Shown: piece by piece, positions 27,798 through 35,714 of the stretch
How the letters are laid out: each line of letters opens with the position of its first letter
Numbering within the stretch: the stretch's first letter is position 1
Assembly (NCBI GenBank): GCA_016715815.1
Contig: JADJXN010000003.1
Location: 124,001-188,000 of the forward strand
Length of the DNA stretch: 64,000 nt
Direction: 5' to 3'
DNA from: Oligoflexia bacterium
Lineage (GTDB): Bacteria > Bdellovibrionota > Bdellovibrionia > JABDDW01
Notes under the pieces: generated by a model
Database searches by the model: none
What the model saw: only the letters and a program-made list of their open reading frames with translations
What the model was told of the DNA's origin: nothing
Program-made: the position numbers and the translations under genes

Positions 27798-29170
27798 GCC
27801 TCACAACAGGTGCTGTTTTAGAGCGTGAACCACTGGTAACCGGTGGTAAATCAATAAGTGACGTCAATGATGACATAGCAAAACCTCTGGAGAGTTTTCC
27901 TACAAAAAAATGGTACATTGCTTTTGGTGTTGCCTTAAGTGCTCTTGGTTTTGGGGGGATTGCCATTTTGTGGTCCATACTTAATGGACTAGGCATTATG
28001 GGTATTCAAAGCCCTGTTGGTTGGGGTGTTTTTATTATTAACTTTGTATTTTGGATTGGTATAGGGCACGCTGGAACTCTTATTTCAGCAATTTTATTTT
28101 TATTCCGCCAAAAGTGGAGAACCGCAGTAAATAGATCTGCAGAGGCGATGACCATTTTTGCTGTTATGACGGCAGGAATTTTCCCACTTATTCACGTGGG
28201 CCGCCCATGGCTTGCATTTTGGCTATTTCCTTATCCTAATACACGTGGTCCATTGTGGGTTAATTTTAGATCCCCACTTTTATGGGACGTGTTTGCCGTT
28301 TCAACCTATTTAACAATCTCAGCTGTGTTTTGGTATGTGGGTTTATTACCAGATTTAGCCTCTATTAGAGACAGAGCAAAAAATAAAATTAGAAAATTTG
28401 CTTATAATATTTTATCCATGGGTTGGACTGGTAGTAACAGAAATTGGTCCCACTATGAAATTGCCTATTTAATTTTAGCAGGTCTTTCTACACCACTAGT
28501 TTTATCTGTTCATACCATCGTATCTTTTGACTTTGCTGTTTCCCTGCTTCCTGGTTGGCATACAACAATTTTTCCACCCTACTTTGTTGCAGGGGCCATA
28601 TTTTCAGGTTTTGCTATGGTTGTGACTCTTTTAGTAATAGCTAGAGAAACTTTTAACCTTCAAAACTACATTACAGTTAACCATCTAGAGAACATGAATA
28701 AAATTATTCTTCTAACAGGCTCCCTTGTAGGTTATGCCTATGCCTCAGAATTTTTTATGGCCTGGTATAGTGGTAACGAATATGAAAGATATATTTTTAT
28801 TCAGCGTGCAATGGGGCCTTATGCTTGGTCTTACTGGACAATGATTTCATGCAACGTTTTATGGCCACAGCTTTTTTGGTTTAAAAAGTTTAGACGAAAT
28901 ATAAAAGTAATGTTTGTTATTTCAATTTTAGTAAATATTGGTATGTGGTATGAGCGCTTTGTTATTGTTGTTACTTCTTTAGCGCAAGACTTCTTACCGT
29001 CTTCATGGGCCATTTATAAACCCACATTTTGGGATTGGGGTGTCACCATAGGAAGCTTTGGACTATTCTTCACTCTATTTTTACTTTTTTGCCGTCTTTT
29101 ACCTGTCATTGCAATGTCTGAGGTAAAAGGTGTCATGGCCCATGGTGAACACAAAAAAGGAGGTCACTAA
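27794..29170 (+). CDS. actC: alternative complex III subunit ActC, NrfD-like quinone-binding membrane protein
   Basis: Polytopic NrfD/PsrC-family subunit, 458 residues with about ten membrane helices, thought to hold a quinol site. Typical segments: FVFWIGIGHAGTLISAILFLF, FPLIHVGRPWLAFWLFPYPN, LSTPLVLSVHTIVSFDFAVS and LPGWHTTIFPPYFVAGAIFSG. The start overlaps the actB stop in an ATGA arrangement, and the stop overlaps actD by one base, so translation is coupled throughout. Confidence 0.92.
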   Translation: MSLTTGAVLEREPLVTGGKSISDVNDDIAKPLESFPTKKWYIAFGVALSALGFGGIAILWSILNGLGIMGIQSPVGWGVFIINFVFWIGIGHAGTLISAILFLFRQKWRTAVNRSAEAMTIFAVMTAGIFPLIHVGRPWLAFWLFPYPNTRGPLWVNFRSPLLWDVFAVSTYLTISAVFWYVGLLPDLASIRDRAKNKIRKFAYNILSMGWTGSNRNWSHYEIAYLILAGLSTPLVLSVHTIVSFDFAVSLLPGWHTTIFPPYFVAGAIFSGFAMVVTLLVIARETFNLQNYITVNHLENMNKIILLTGSLVGYAYASEFFMAWYSGNEYERYIFIQRAMGPYAWSYWTMISCNVLWPQLFWFKKFRRNIKVMFVISILVNIGMWYERFVIVVTSLAQDFLPSSWAIYKPTFWDWGVTIGSFGLFFTLFLLFCRLLPVIAMSEVKGVMAHGEHKKGGH

Positions 29171-29706
29171 TGTATAAGAATTATTCTGGAGTGATCGGTG
29201 TTTTTACCAATGAGGGAGATCTTTTAAAAGCAGCACGTGAAGCACGTGAAAAAATGAAGTATAAAAACTTTGATGCCTTCACCCCCTACCCTGTACACGG
29301 ACTTGATGATGCTATGGGGCTTAAGAGGTCATGGCTTCCCTATGTTACATTTGTGGCAGGATTAACCGGTTTTTTAACAGCATCGGCTCTTCAAATTTGG
29401 ACATCAGCATTTGATTGGCCAGTTAATATTGGTGGAAAGCCATTTATTTCTTTTCCAGCGTTTGTGCCAATAATGTTTGAGTTAACTGTGTTGTTTGGAG
29501 GCCTAGCTACGGTTGGAGCATTATTTTGGGTATGTGGGTTTCCAAATAAGACTCATAATTTTTTACACCCAAGAATTACAAATGACAGATTTGTTTTATA
29601 CATTCCATCAAATGAAAAAAATTATTCTGAGAGTGAAGCTAAAAGCTTTTTAGCAAAATTTCACCCAGAGGAAGTAAGTGTTGTAAACACTGGAGCAGTA
29701 TCATGA
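29170..29706 (+). CDS. actD: alternative complex III subunit ActD
   Basis: DUF3341 protein, 178 residues. A cytoplasmic N-terminal domain (YSGVIGVFTNEGDLLKAARE, FDAFTPYPVHGLDDAM) precedes two membrane helices (LPYVTFVAGLTGFLTASALQ and PIMFELTVLFGGLATVGALF). Conserved in ACIII as a structural membrane subunit without cofactor. It overlaps actC by one base and actE by 4 bp. Confidence 0.9.
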   Translation: MYKNYSGVIGVFTNEGDLLKAAREAREKMKYKNFDAFTPYPVHGLDDAMGLKRSWLPYVTFVAGLTGFLTASALQIWTSAFDWPVNIGGKPFISFPAFVPIMFELTVLFGGLATVGALFWVCGFPNKTHNFLHPRITNDRFVLYIPSNEKNYSESEAKSFLAKFHPEEVSVVNTGAVS

Positions 29707-30254
29707 AGCGTAAATTGTTTTGCTGGGCATGCACCCTTTTATCTTTGATGTTTGCTTTTACGTTAGTAGGTTGTGAGAAAAAAACACCAGATTGGGAAAT
29801 GACCCCAGATATGTATGAAAGCACTTCTTTTAAAGCACAAAAAGAAGACCCAAACTCCCCTGATGGAGCTGCTGCTCGCATACCGCCGGAGAACACCATT
29901 CCCCGTGGCTACACCCCTTTTGATTGCACAGAAACTGATAATGAAAAAGCAGGTAAAACATTAAAAAATCCTCTAGAGAGAACAAAACAGGTTTTAGAGC
30001 GCGGACAAAAAATTTATAGCACCTATTGCCTTGTTTGCCATGGTGTAAAGGGAACTGGTGAGGGATCAGTTGTTCCTCCCTTTCCAAGACCACCCTCACT
30101 GATAAGTGAAAAAGTCAGGGACTGGAAAGATGGAAATATATTTCACGTTATTACTTGCGGCCAAAACTTAATGCCAAAATATAACGTGCAGGTTGGAGTC
30201 ATGGATCGCTGGGCAATTATTCATTATATTAGGGGATTTAAAAATGAAAATTAA
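29703..30254 (+). CDS. actE: alternative complex III subunit ActE, monoheme cytochrome c lipoprotein
   Basis: Periplasmic electron-output subunit. The 183-residue protein has a lipoprotein signal (LMFAFTLVGCEKK) and one heme site CLVCHG at about residue 110, with NLMPKYN as the likely axial methionine region. The stretch NTIPRGYTPFDC is seen in other ActE proteins. The ATG overlaps actD by 4 bp and the stop overlaps actF by 11 bp. It probably passes electrons to the blue-copper lipoprotein encoded downstream or directly to an oxidase. Confidence 0.9.
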   Translation: MKRKLFCWACTLLSLMFAFTLVGCEKKTPDWEMTPDMYESTSFKAQKEDPNSPDGAAARIPPENTIPRGYTPFDCTETDNEKAGKTLKNPLERTKQVLERGQKIYSTYCLVCHGVKGTGEGSVVPPFPRPPSLISEKVRDWKDGNIFHVITCGQNLMPKYNVQVGVMDRWAIIHYIRGFKNEN

Positions 30255-31383
30255 AAATTTATTCATAGGTTTTATTGTTGTTGGAATCTTAAGCTTTATT
30301 GCAGCCTATGCTTATAACCCAGTAAGAGCATGGCATGGGTACTTATTAAATTATTATTTTATTACAAGTATTGCCCTTGGCGGAGCATTCTTTGCAGCTA
30401 CTCAGCATTTAACTTCAGCTGGTTGGAGTGCAACAGTGAGAAGAATACCTGAATCTTTTATTGCTTGGCTCCCACTCGCGGTAGTTTTATTTTTACCCCT
30501 TATTTATGGTGGCCACTATATTTATGAATGGATGCATGCTGAAGCAGTAAAAGCAGATCATTTGTTAGCAATGAAATCAAAATACTTAAACGTTCCCTTC
30601 TTTTTAATAAGAGCGGTTTTGTTTTTTGCTATGTGGTACTTAGTAGGCGGAAAGCTTGTTTCAAACTCTTTGAAACAAGATCAGGTGGGCGGAGTAGAGC
30701 TTACAAACCAAAATAAAAAATTCTCAGCAATTTTTCTTCCGCTATTTGCGCTTTTATTTACCTTTTTTAGTGTGGATTTAGTGATGTCCCTTGATCCCCA
30801 TTGGTATTCCACCATGTTTGGTGTGAATTGCTTTGCTAATTTATTCTTAAGTGCACTGGCCAGCTTTTTAATTGTTATTATAAACATGAAGAAAAAAGGC
30901 TACTTTGGTGATTCTGTTAATGACAACCATATTCAAATTTTAGGGTTATTAATGTTTGGCTTTACTGTATTTTACGCCTACATTGCGTTTTCTCAGTTTA
31001 TGCTCATTTGGTATGGCAACATGCCAGAGGAAACCCAGTATTATCTAAAGCGCTGGGAAAATGGATGGTCCTTTGTAGCTTATTTAATTGTGTTCACAAA
31101 ATTTGTAATACCATTTATTGCCCTTTTACCAAGGCATATGAAGAGAACCCCAGAGATTGTTGTTAAATGGGCTTACTGGATTGTAATAGCTTGCTGGATT
31201 GATGCTTTTTGGATGGTCATGCCTAATTTTTCAAAATCTCCATTTATTCCAGTTTTTGAATTTGGAATTTTACTGGGCTTTATTGGCGCACTTGGGCTTG
31301 TGGTAAAAAGGTTTTTAACCACTCACCCAGTTCAGCCTCAAAAAGACCCTCGAGTGCAAGAAGCTTTGCATTTACACCAATAG
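30244..31383 (+). CDS. actF: alternative complex III subunit ActF, quinone-binding membrane protein
   Basis: Second NrfD-like membrane subunit, 379 residues with about ten helices. Features: NPVRAWHGYLLNYYFITSIAL at the N-terminus, FSVDLVMSLDPHWYSTMFG in the middle and FSQFMLIWYGNMPEETQYY in the later half, all usual for ActF. The ATG at 30244 gives the normal start. The longer frame from 30193 lies within actE. It closes the act operon; ctaA follows 21 bp later in the same direction. Confidence 0.92.
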   Translation: MKIKNLFIGFIVVGILSFIAAYAYNPVRAWHGYLLNYYFITSIALGGAFFAATQHLTSAGWSATVRRIPESFIAWLPLAVVLFLPLIYGGHYIYEWMHAEAVKADHLLAMKSKYLNVPFFLIRAVLFFAMWYLVGGKLVSNSLKQDQVGGVELTNQNKKFSAIFLPLFALLFTFFSVDLVMSLDPHWYSTMFGVNCFANLFLSALASFLIVIINMKKKGYFGDSVNDNHIQILGLLMFGFTVFYAYIAFSQFMLIWYGNMPEETQYYLKRWENGWSFVAYLIVFTKFVIPFIALLPRHMKRTPEIVVKWAYWIVIACWIDAFWMVMPNFSKSPFIPVFEFGILLGFIGALGLVVKRFLTTHPVQPQKDPRVQEALHLHQ

Positions 31384-31404
31384 CAGTTCTATGAGTGAAG
31401 TTAT

Positions 31405-32340
31405 ATGAGTACTCATGAGATAATTAAAAAGAATTTGGCAGTACCTAAGATACTTATTACTTTAAGTGTTTTAATATTTTTTTTAATTACTCTTGGTGGT
31501 TGGGTGAGAAATATGGGAGCAGGGCTAGCTTGCCCTGACTGGCCACTTTGTTTTGGAAAAATAATTCCTCATTTTGATATACAAATTTTTGCAGAGTTTT
31601 TTCATAGACTCATAGCAGGGCTTGTGAGTTTGCTTCTTTTATATGTTGTCGTAGTAACTACAGTTAATAAATCTTGGCGGGCTTTACTTGGAAGGCTTAA
31701 CATCATGGCTGTCCTTTTACTCCTTAGCCAGGTTGTTTTAGGTGGGCTCACAGTGCTACATCTTCTTAAAGAAGAAATTGTAACCCTTCATCTTTCAGTA
31801 GGAACACTTTTTTTTGGCGTCATTTTGATTATGACCTTAAGAGCTAACCGGTTTGGAAAGCCACCTGTACTTTTTAGTATTGCTAAAGATAAGAAAAGAC
31901 AAACTCCACCCGCAGCTTGGAAGTGGGGAATTTATGCTACAAGTTTTATATATATTCAAATTGTACTAGGTGGTGTTGTGGCAAGCCATTATGCGGGTCT
32001 TGCCTGCCCAGATTTCCCCAAATGCCTTGGTGAGTGGTTTCCACCGTTTGAGGGCACCATAGCAATTCAAATTATGCACAGAATAGGAGCTCTTGTAGCT
32101 ACCATTGTTGTACTTGGCTTCTGTAATGAGGTATTTAAATTAAGCCAAAAACCTAAGTGGTTAAAAATTTTAAATATTGCAGTTTTTGCTGTGTTATTAA
32201 CTCAAATAAGCCTAGGCATTGGTAACGTTTATATGCGTCTTCCAGTTTGGATGAGTGTTTCGCATTTAGCAGTTGCTGAATTGCTATTTGCCTTGGTAAT
32301 TATTTGCACATATGAAATCCGTCATCACCAGCTACATTAA
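31405..32340 (+). CDS. ctaA: heme A synthase
   Basis: Converts heme o to heme a for cytochrome c oxidase, in the inner membrane. The 311-residue protein has eight membrane helices in two repeats, with the four conserved histidines in FHRLIAGLVSLLL, TLHLSVGTLFFG, MHRIGALVATIV and SHLAVAELLFALV. A Cys-containing loop occurs in each half (GLACPDWPLCFG and GLACPDFPKCLG), as in the CtaA type with paired cysteines. It overlaps ctaB by 29 bp. Its presence implies an aa3-type oxidase encoded elsewhere. Confidence 0.92.
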   Translation: MSTHEIIKKNLAVPKILITLSVLIFFLITLGGWVRNMGAGLACPDWPLCFGKIIPHFDIQIFAEFFHRLIAGLVSLLLLYVVVVTTVNKSWRALLGRLNIMAVLLLLSQVVLGGLTVLHLLKEEIVTLHLSVGTLFFGVILIMTLRANRFGKPPVLFSIAKDKKRQTPPAAWKWGIYATSFIYIQIVLGGVVASHYAGLACPDFPKCLGEWFPPFEGTIAIQIMHRIGALVATIVVLGFCNEVFKLSQKPKWLKILNIAVFAVLLTQISLGIGNVYMRLPVWMSVSHLAVAELLFALVIICTYEIRHHQLH

Positions 32341-33178
32341 TCTTACAAAGCCAACCATAGTTTTACTGTTTGTATTAACTGGTGCTTCAGCTATGGTAGT
32401 TGAGGGTTCATTACTGAGTGAGCCTTTTAAGTTCTTTCTTATTCTTTTAGCTATTACATTTTGTGCGGCATCGGCAAATGCTTTAAACATGTATGCCGAC
32501 CGTGACATTGACGAGATTATGCAAAGAACGCGCAAGAAAAGACCTTTGCCATTAAAGCAAGTCACTCCCATTAAAGCCCTTTGGTTTGGTATTATTTTAG
32601 GTGCTCTTTCAACAATAATATTACTTAGTGTTTCAAACCTACTTGCAGCAAGCCTAAGTGTGGCAACCATATTATTTTATGTTTGCGTTTACACAATGTA
32701 TCTTAAAAGAAGAACTCCTTATAACATTGTCATTGGTGGTGCTGCTGGAGCCACAGCTCCCCTTATTGGTTGGGCTGCTGCTTCTGGTGAGATTTCATAC
32801 TTAGCTTGGCTTTTATTTTTAATCATCTTTATGTGGACGCCTCCTCACTTTTGGGCCCTCGCCCTTGTTATTAAAAACGATTACAAAGATGCCGGTGTTC
32901 CCATGCTCCCAGTTGTGAGTGGTGATAGGCGCACAAGGATTGAGATTTTTATTTATTCACTACTTCTTATTCCTTTGACACTTTTACCAATTTTAATCAC
33001 TGCAGGTGGGAGTACTTATTTAATTGGAAGTATTGTACTAGGCTTATTATTTATTTATTTTGCTTATAATTTATTAGTTAAAAAAACAGATAAATCAGCC
33101 TACGCTCTATTTGGTTTTTCAATAGTCTATTTATTAGTTTTATTTACTCTTTTAATGGTAGGTGCACTTGTTCACTAA
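32312..33178 (+). CDS. ctaB: protoheme IX farnesyltransferase (heme O synthase)
   Basis: UbiA-family prenyltransferase that makes heme o from heme b, upstream of CtaA in the pathway. The 288-residue protein has about nine helices and the family Asp-rich motif in NMYADRDIDEIMQRTRKKRP, plus the second loop YKDAGVPMLPVVSGDRRTR. WTPPHFWALALVIKNDY is the usual middle signature. It starts inside the end of ctaA in another frame, so translation is coupled. Confidence 0.93.
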   Translation: MKSVITSYINLTKPTIVLLFVLTGASAMVVEGSLLSEPFKFFLILLAITFCAASANALNMYADRDIDEIMQRTRKKRPLPLKQVTPIKALWFGIILGALSTIILLSVSNLLAASLSVATILFYVCVYTMYLKRRTPYNIVIGGAAGATAPLIGWAAASGEISYLAWLLFLIIFMWTPPHFWALALVIKNDYKDAGVPMLPVVSGDRRTRIEIFIYSLLLIPLTLLPILITAGGSTYLIGSIVLGLLFIYFAYNLLVKKTDKSAYALFGFSIVYLLVLFTLLMVGALVH

Positions 33179-33632
33179 ATTATTTCTAATAATTTTTACT
33201 GCGTTTTATGTTATGGGTTGCGCCACCTCTAAAACCCAGGACATTGAAAAAAAATATAATCAACTTGAAGTAGGCATGTCACCAGCTCAAGTAAAAGATC
33301 ATTTGGGAGAGCCTTCATTAAGAGAGGCAAAAGATGAAGTTGAAATTTGGTACTATAGCCAAGGTAGTGGACGAGACCTTCAGTTTAAAAACAAAAAACT
33401 CATCTCATTTGGAGTGCCTAAAAAAGAGATGGCAAAACCAGTTGATGCCCCAGTTTTAAAAGACATTGGTGAAAAATGCTCTGATGATGTAGTGTGTCTT
33501 ACGCAAAGTTGCTTTTTGGGCCGCTGTGTGGGACCCAATAATTGCTGGCGTAAAGTTAAGCAAACTTGCACAAGAGAAACGGATTGTTGCTACTCTAAAT
33601 GTGATTTTGGAGTTTGCAAAGCAGAGAAGTAA
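33162..33632 (+). CDS. BamE/SmpA-like lipoprotein with Cys-rich C-terminus
   Basis: Lipoprotein of about 156 residues (LFLIIFTAFYVMGCATSK). Residues 30-75 resemble the BamE/SmpA fold (YNQLEVGMSPAQVKDHLGEP, IWYYSQGSG). The last 50 residues carry eleven cysteines in a tight pattern (CSDDVVCLTQSCFLGRC and DCCYSKCDFGVC) like small disulfide-rich domains. The start is GTG 33162, within ctaB, or TTG 33168. Its place between ctaB and sco suggests a role in oxidase assembly or an envelope function tied to respiration, but this is inference only. Confidence 0.75.
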   Translation: MHLFTKLFLIIFTAFYVMGCATSKTQDIEKKYNQLEVGMSPAQVKDHLGEPSLREAKDEVEIWYYSQGSGRDLQFKNKKLISFGVPKKEMAKPVDAPVLKDIGEKCSDDVVCLTQSCFLGRCVGPNNCWRKVKQTCTRETDCCYSKCDFGVCKAEK

Positions 33633-33649
33633 TTGATAAAAAATTGCAC

Positions 33650-34402
33650 GTGAAATACGTTTTTCTAGGCCTATTTTTTTCATTTCAAGTTGTATTGGCT
33701 CAAGATGGAATTGGCATTGTGGAAAAAACAGGTTCATCAATTGACTTAAGCCTGCAATTTAAAGATGAATTAGGAAACCTTGTACAACTTAAAGATTACT
33801 TTAATGGCCACAAACCAGTTTTAATTACCCTTGTATATTTTGGCTGTCCTAGTCTTTGCACATTGGTGCTAAATGCAGCTATTGACTCTTTAAATAACCT
33901 AAGTCTTGTTCCGGGGCGTGATTTTGAAGTTTTAGCCATTAGCTTTGACGATAAAGAAACCCAAGAGCTGGCTTTAGAAAAGAAAACTAACTACTTAAAA
34001 ACTTATAATAAACCTGATGCAAGTGGTGGTTTTCATTTTTTAACAAGTACAAGTGCTTCAATTCAAAAATTAACTACTCAGATGGGTTTTAAGTTTAAAT
34101 GGGATAAAGAGCAGCAGCAATTTGCCCATGCATCTGCCATTTATATACTCACATCAACTGGTACAATCTCTAGGGCGCTCTATGGAATTATGTACCCACC
34201 ACAAGACGTGCGTTTGGCACTTATAGAAGCATCTCAAGCTAAAATTGGCACTATAGTGGATAAACTACTTTTATTTTGTTACCAATATGATGCGACAAAT
34301 AAAAAATATGTACTTAAAGCGCATAGAATAATGACTTTAAGTGGTGGGGTAACTCTTGCTGTTTTAGGAGTTTTTATGGCAGCATTTTGGTTAAGAGTAT
34401 GA
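33650..34402 (+). CDS. sco: Sco1/SenC-family copper chaperone
   Basis: Periplasmic thioredoxin-fold protein that delivers copper to the CuA site of cytochrome oxidase. A signal sequence (YVFLGLFFSFQVVLAQD) is followed by the copper motif FGCPSLCTLVL and the distal His in FAHASAIYILT. A C-terminal membrane helix (GGVTLAVLGVFMAAFWLRV) anchors it. The GTG at 33650 or TTG at 33644 are the plausible starts. The longer frame from 33614 overlaps the lipoprotein gene. It shares an ATGA-type overlap with the cupredoxin gene. Confidence 0.88.
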   Translation: MKYVFLGLFFSFQVVLAQDGIGIVEKTGSSIDLSLQFKDELGNLVQLKDYFNGHKPVLITLVYFGCPSLCTLVLNAAIDSLNNLSLVPGRDFEVLAISFDDKETQELALEKKTNYLKTYNKPDASGGFHFLTSTSASIQKLTTQMGFKFKWDKEQQQFAHASAIYILTSTGTISRALYGIMYPPQDVRLALIEASQAKIGTIVDKLLLFCYQYDATNKKYVLKAHRIMTLSGGVTLAVLGVFMAAFWLRV

Positions 34403-34857
34403 AACAACAATTATCATTTATTTCATGTTTGCTCATAGTCATGTTTTTGAGTTTTGCCTGCACACGTCCTGGCGGCAACCAACCTGTGAGTAAAGTTCCT
34501 GAGAAAAACATCACTATTTCAACTGTTGGTGAAACTATGCTTTTTGATAAGCGTGAACTTTATGTAAAAGCTGGTGAAGAGATAACTTTAACTTTTGTTA
34601 ACAATGCCACAACTATGAAGCATAATTGGCTACTTGTTACACCAGGTAAGGCTGATGAAATAGGAATTCTTGGAGCAAAGGCTGGAGAGGCAAAACAATT
34701 TGTGCCAGAGTCTTCAGATGTTTTAGCGACCACAAAATTAATTGGAAAAGGCCAAGATGTTATAAAATTTAAGGCTCCACCATCGGGCCAATACCCTTAT
34801 ATTTGCACATTCCCTGGGCATTACACAGTGATGCGTGGAACTCTTCACTCACTTTAG
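34399..34857 (+). CDS. blue (type 1) copper lipoprotein, auracyanin/azurin-like
   Basis: Periplasmic one-electron carrier of 152 residues tethered as a lipoprotein (LLIVMFLSFACTRPGG). Type 1 copper ligands are all visible: His in TMKHNWLLV, then Cys, His and Met in YICTFPGHYTVMRG. In bacteria using alternative complex III, such as Chloroflexus, auracyanin accepts electrons from the complex, and the act genes a few kilobases upstream support the same job here. It overlaps sco by 4 bp, and its end overlaps the convergent glutaredoxin gene by 9 bp. Confidence 0.88.
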   Translation: MKQQLSFISCLLIVMFLSFACTRPGGNQPVSKVPEKNITISTVGETMLFDKRELYVKAGEEITLTFVNNATTMKHNWLLVTPGKADEIGILGAKAGEAKQFVPESSDVLATTKLIGKGQDVIKFKAPPSGQYPYICTFPGHYTVMRGTLHSL

Positions 34858-35097
34858 TGAGGCAAGTTTGTCTTTGCCATCAAGGGCAGCCAATTGATTG
34901 TAGCCACCAATGAGTTTATCTCCATGAAATATTTGAGGCATGGTTTTCATCCCAGAGCGAAGCTCTAAGGCCTTCCATGTGGCATCATCGTCATCATCCA
35001 CAAGGGTTTCAGTAAAGGCAACGCCCCTAGACTCCAAGAGCGCCTTAGCACGCTTGCAGTAGGGGCAATTTTGCATTGTGTATACGACTACTTTCAC
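34849..35097 (-). CDS. glutaredoxin
   Basis: Small dithiol redox protein of 82 residues with the glutaredoxin active site (YTMQNCPYCKRAKALL), the cis-Pro segment TMPQIFHG and the GGYNQL glutathione-binding loop. It reduces disulfides in the cytoplasm with glutathione. An unusual acidic run (VDDDDDATW) lies before the second helix. It follows the hypothetical secreted-protein gene by 3 bp on the same strand. Confidence 0.92.
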   Translation of the reverse strand: MKVVVYTMQNCPYCKRAKALLESRGVAFTETLVDDDDDATWKALELRSGMKTMPQIFHGDKLIGGYNQLAALDGKDKLASLK

Positions 35098-35100
35098 TCT

Positions 35101-35571
35101 TTAGTCACATCCATTTGCAAATATTGCTCTAAAGATACGCCCTAATAATTTATTGTTAACATCATAGGCTTCAACTAAAACAGTGCCACCCATAGGACTA
35201 GTCATTAAATTCCCTTCTAAATCATAAACTTTGACTGATTTAGCTAAATTTACATCAAAACTTACTTTTACCGCATCTTTGCCTTCAATGTCGTTTTTTA
35301 GTGTAATGATATGAGCTAAGGAAGCTTCCCCCATGTTTAGCTGAGGATCATTTAAATCTAATTTTCGAGTTACATTATAATCATATATTTTTACATTTTT
35401 ATTTATTTCCATATTATTAATAACAGCTCTTAGGGAACTACCTGATTGATAAAGCTCAACTACTACATCTAGTTTTCCTTTATCATTATTCATAACAGAA
35501 AAATCTGAAGTGCATTTGATAATAGGGCTATCAGCAAGAGCAACAAGACTTAAAAAGATTGAAAAAAGCAT
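35101..35571 (-). CDS. secreted protein of unknown function
   Basis: A 156-residue protein with an N-terminal signal sequence (MLFSIFLSLVALADSP) and two cysteines, one near each end of the mature chain (IIKCTSDF and IFANGCD), that could form a disulfide. The body is rich in beta-strand patterns. No family was recognised. A good ribosome site (GGAGG) precedes the ATG. It is upstream of glutaredoxin in a likely two-gene unit. Confidence 0.65.
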   Translation of the reverse strand: MLFSIFLSLVALADSPIIKCTSDFSVMNNDKGKLDVVVELYQSGSSLRAVINNMEINKNVKIYDYNVTRKLDLNDPQLNMGEASLAHIITLKNDIEGKDAVKVSFDVNLAKSVKVYDLEGNLMTSPMGGTVLVEAYDVNNKLLGRIFRAIFANGCD

Positions 35572-35677
35572 GAAATACCTCCTGCTAAAAATTTATTTAA
35601 CGCATCATACTATAGTAGCTGTTTTAAATCTATAAAATAATAATAAGCTTACCAAATTAGGCTAGCTTACTTAATAA

Positions 35678-35711
35678 CATAGTATTGCTACCTGGTGGGG
35701 TACCTACTATG
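35678..35711 (-). terminator. possible hairpin after glutamine synthetase
   Basis: CATAGTA (35678-35684) pairs with TACTATG (35705-35711), with an inner TACC/GGTA pair. It lies just beyond the glnN stop. There is no strong T run after it on the minus strand, so terminator function is uncertain. Confidence 0.3.
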
Positions 35712-35714
35712 TGC

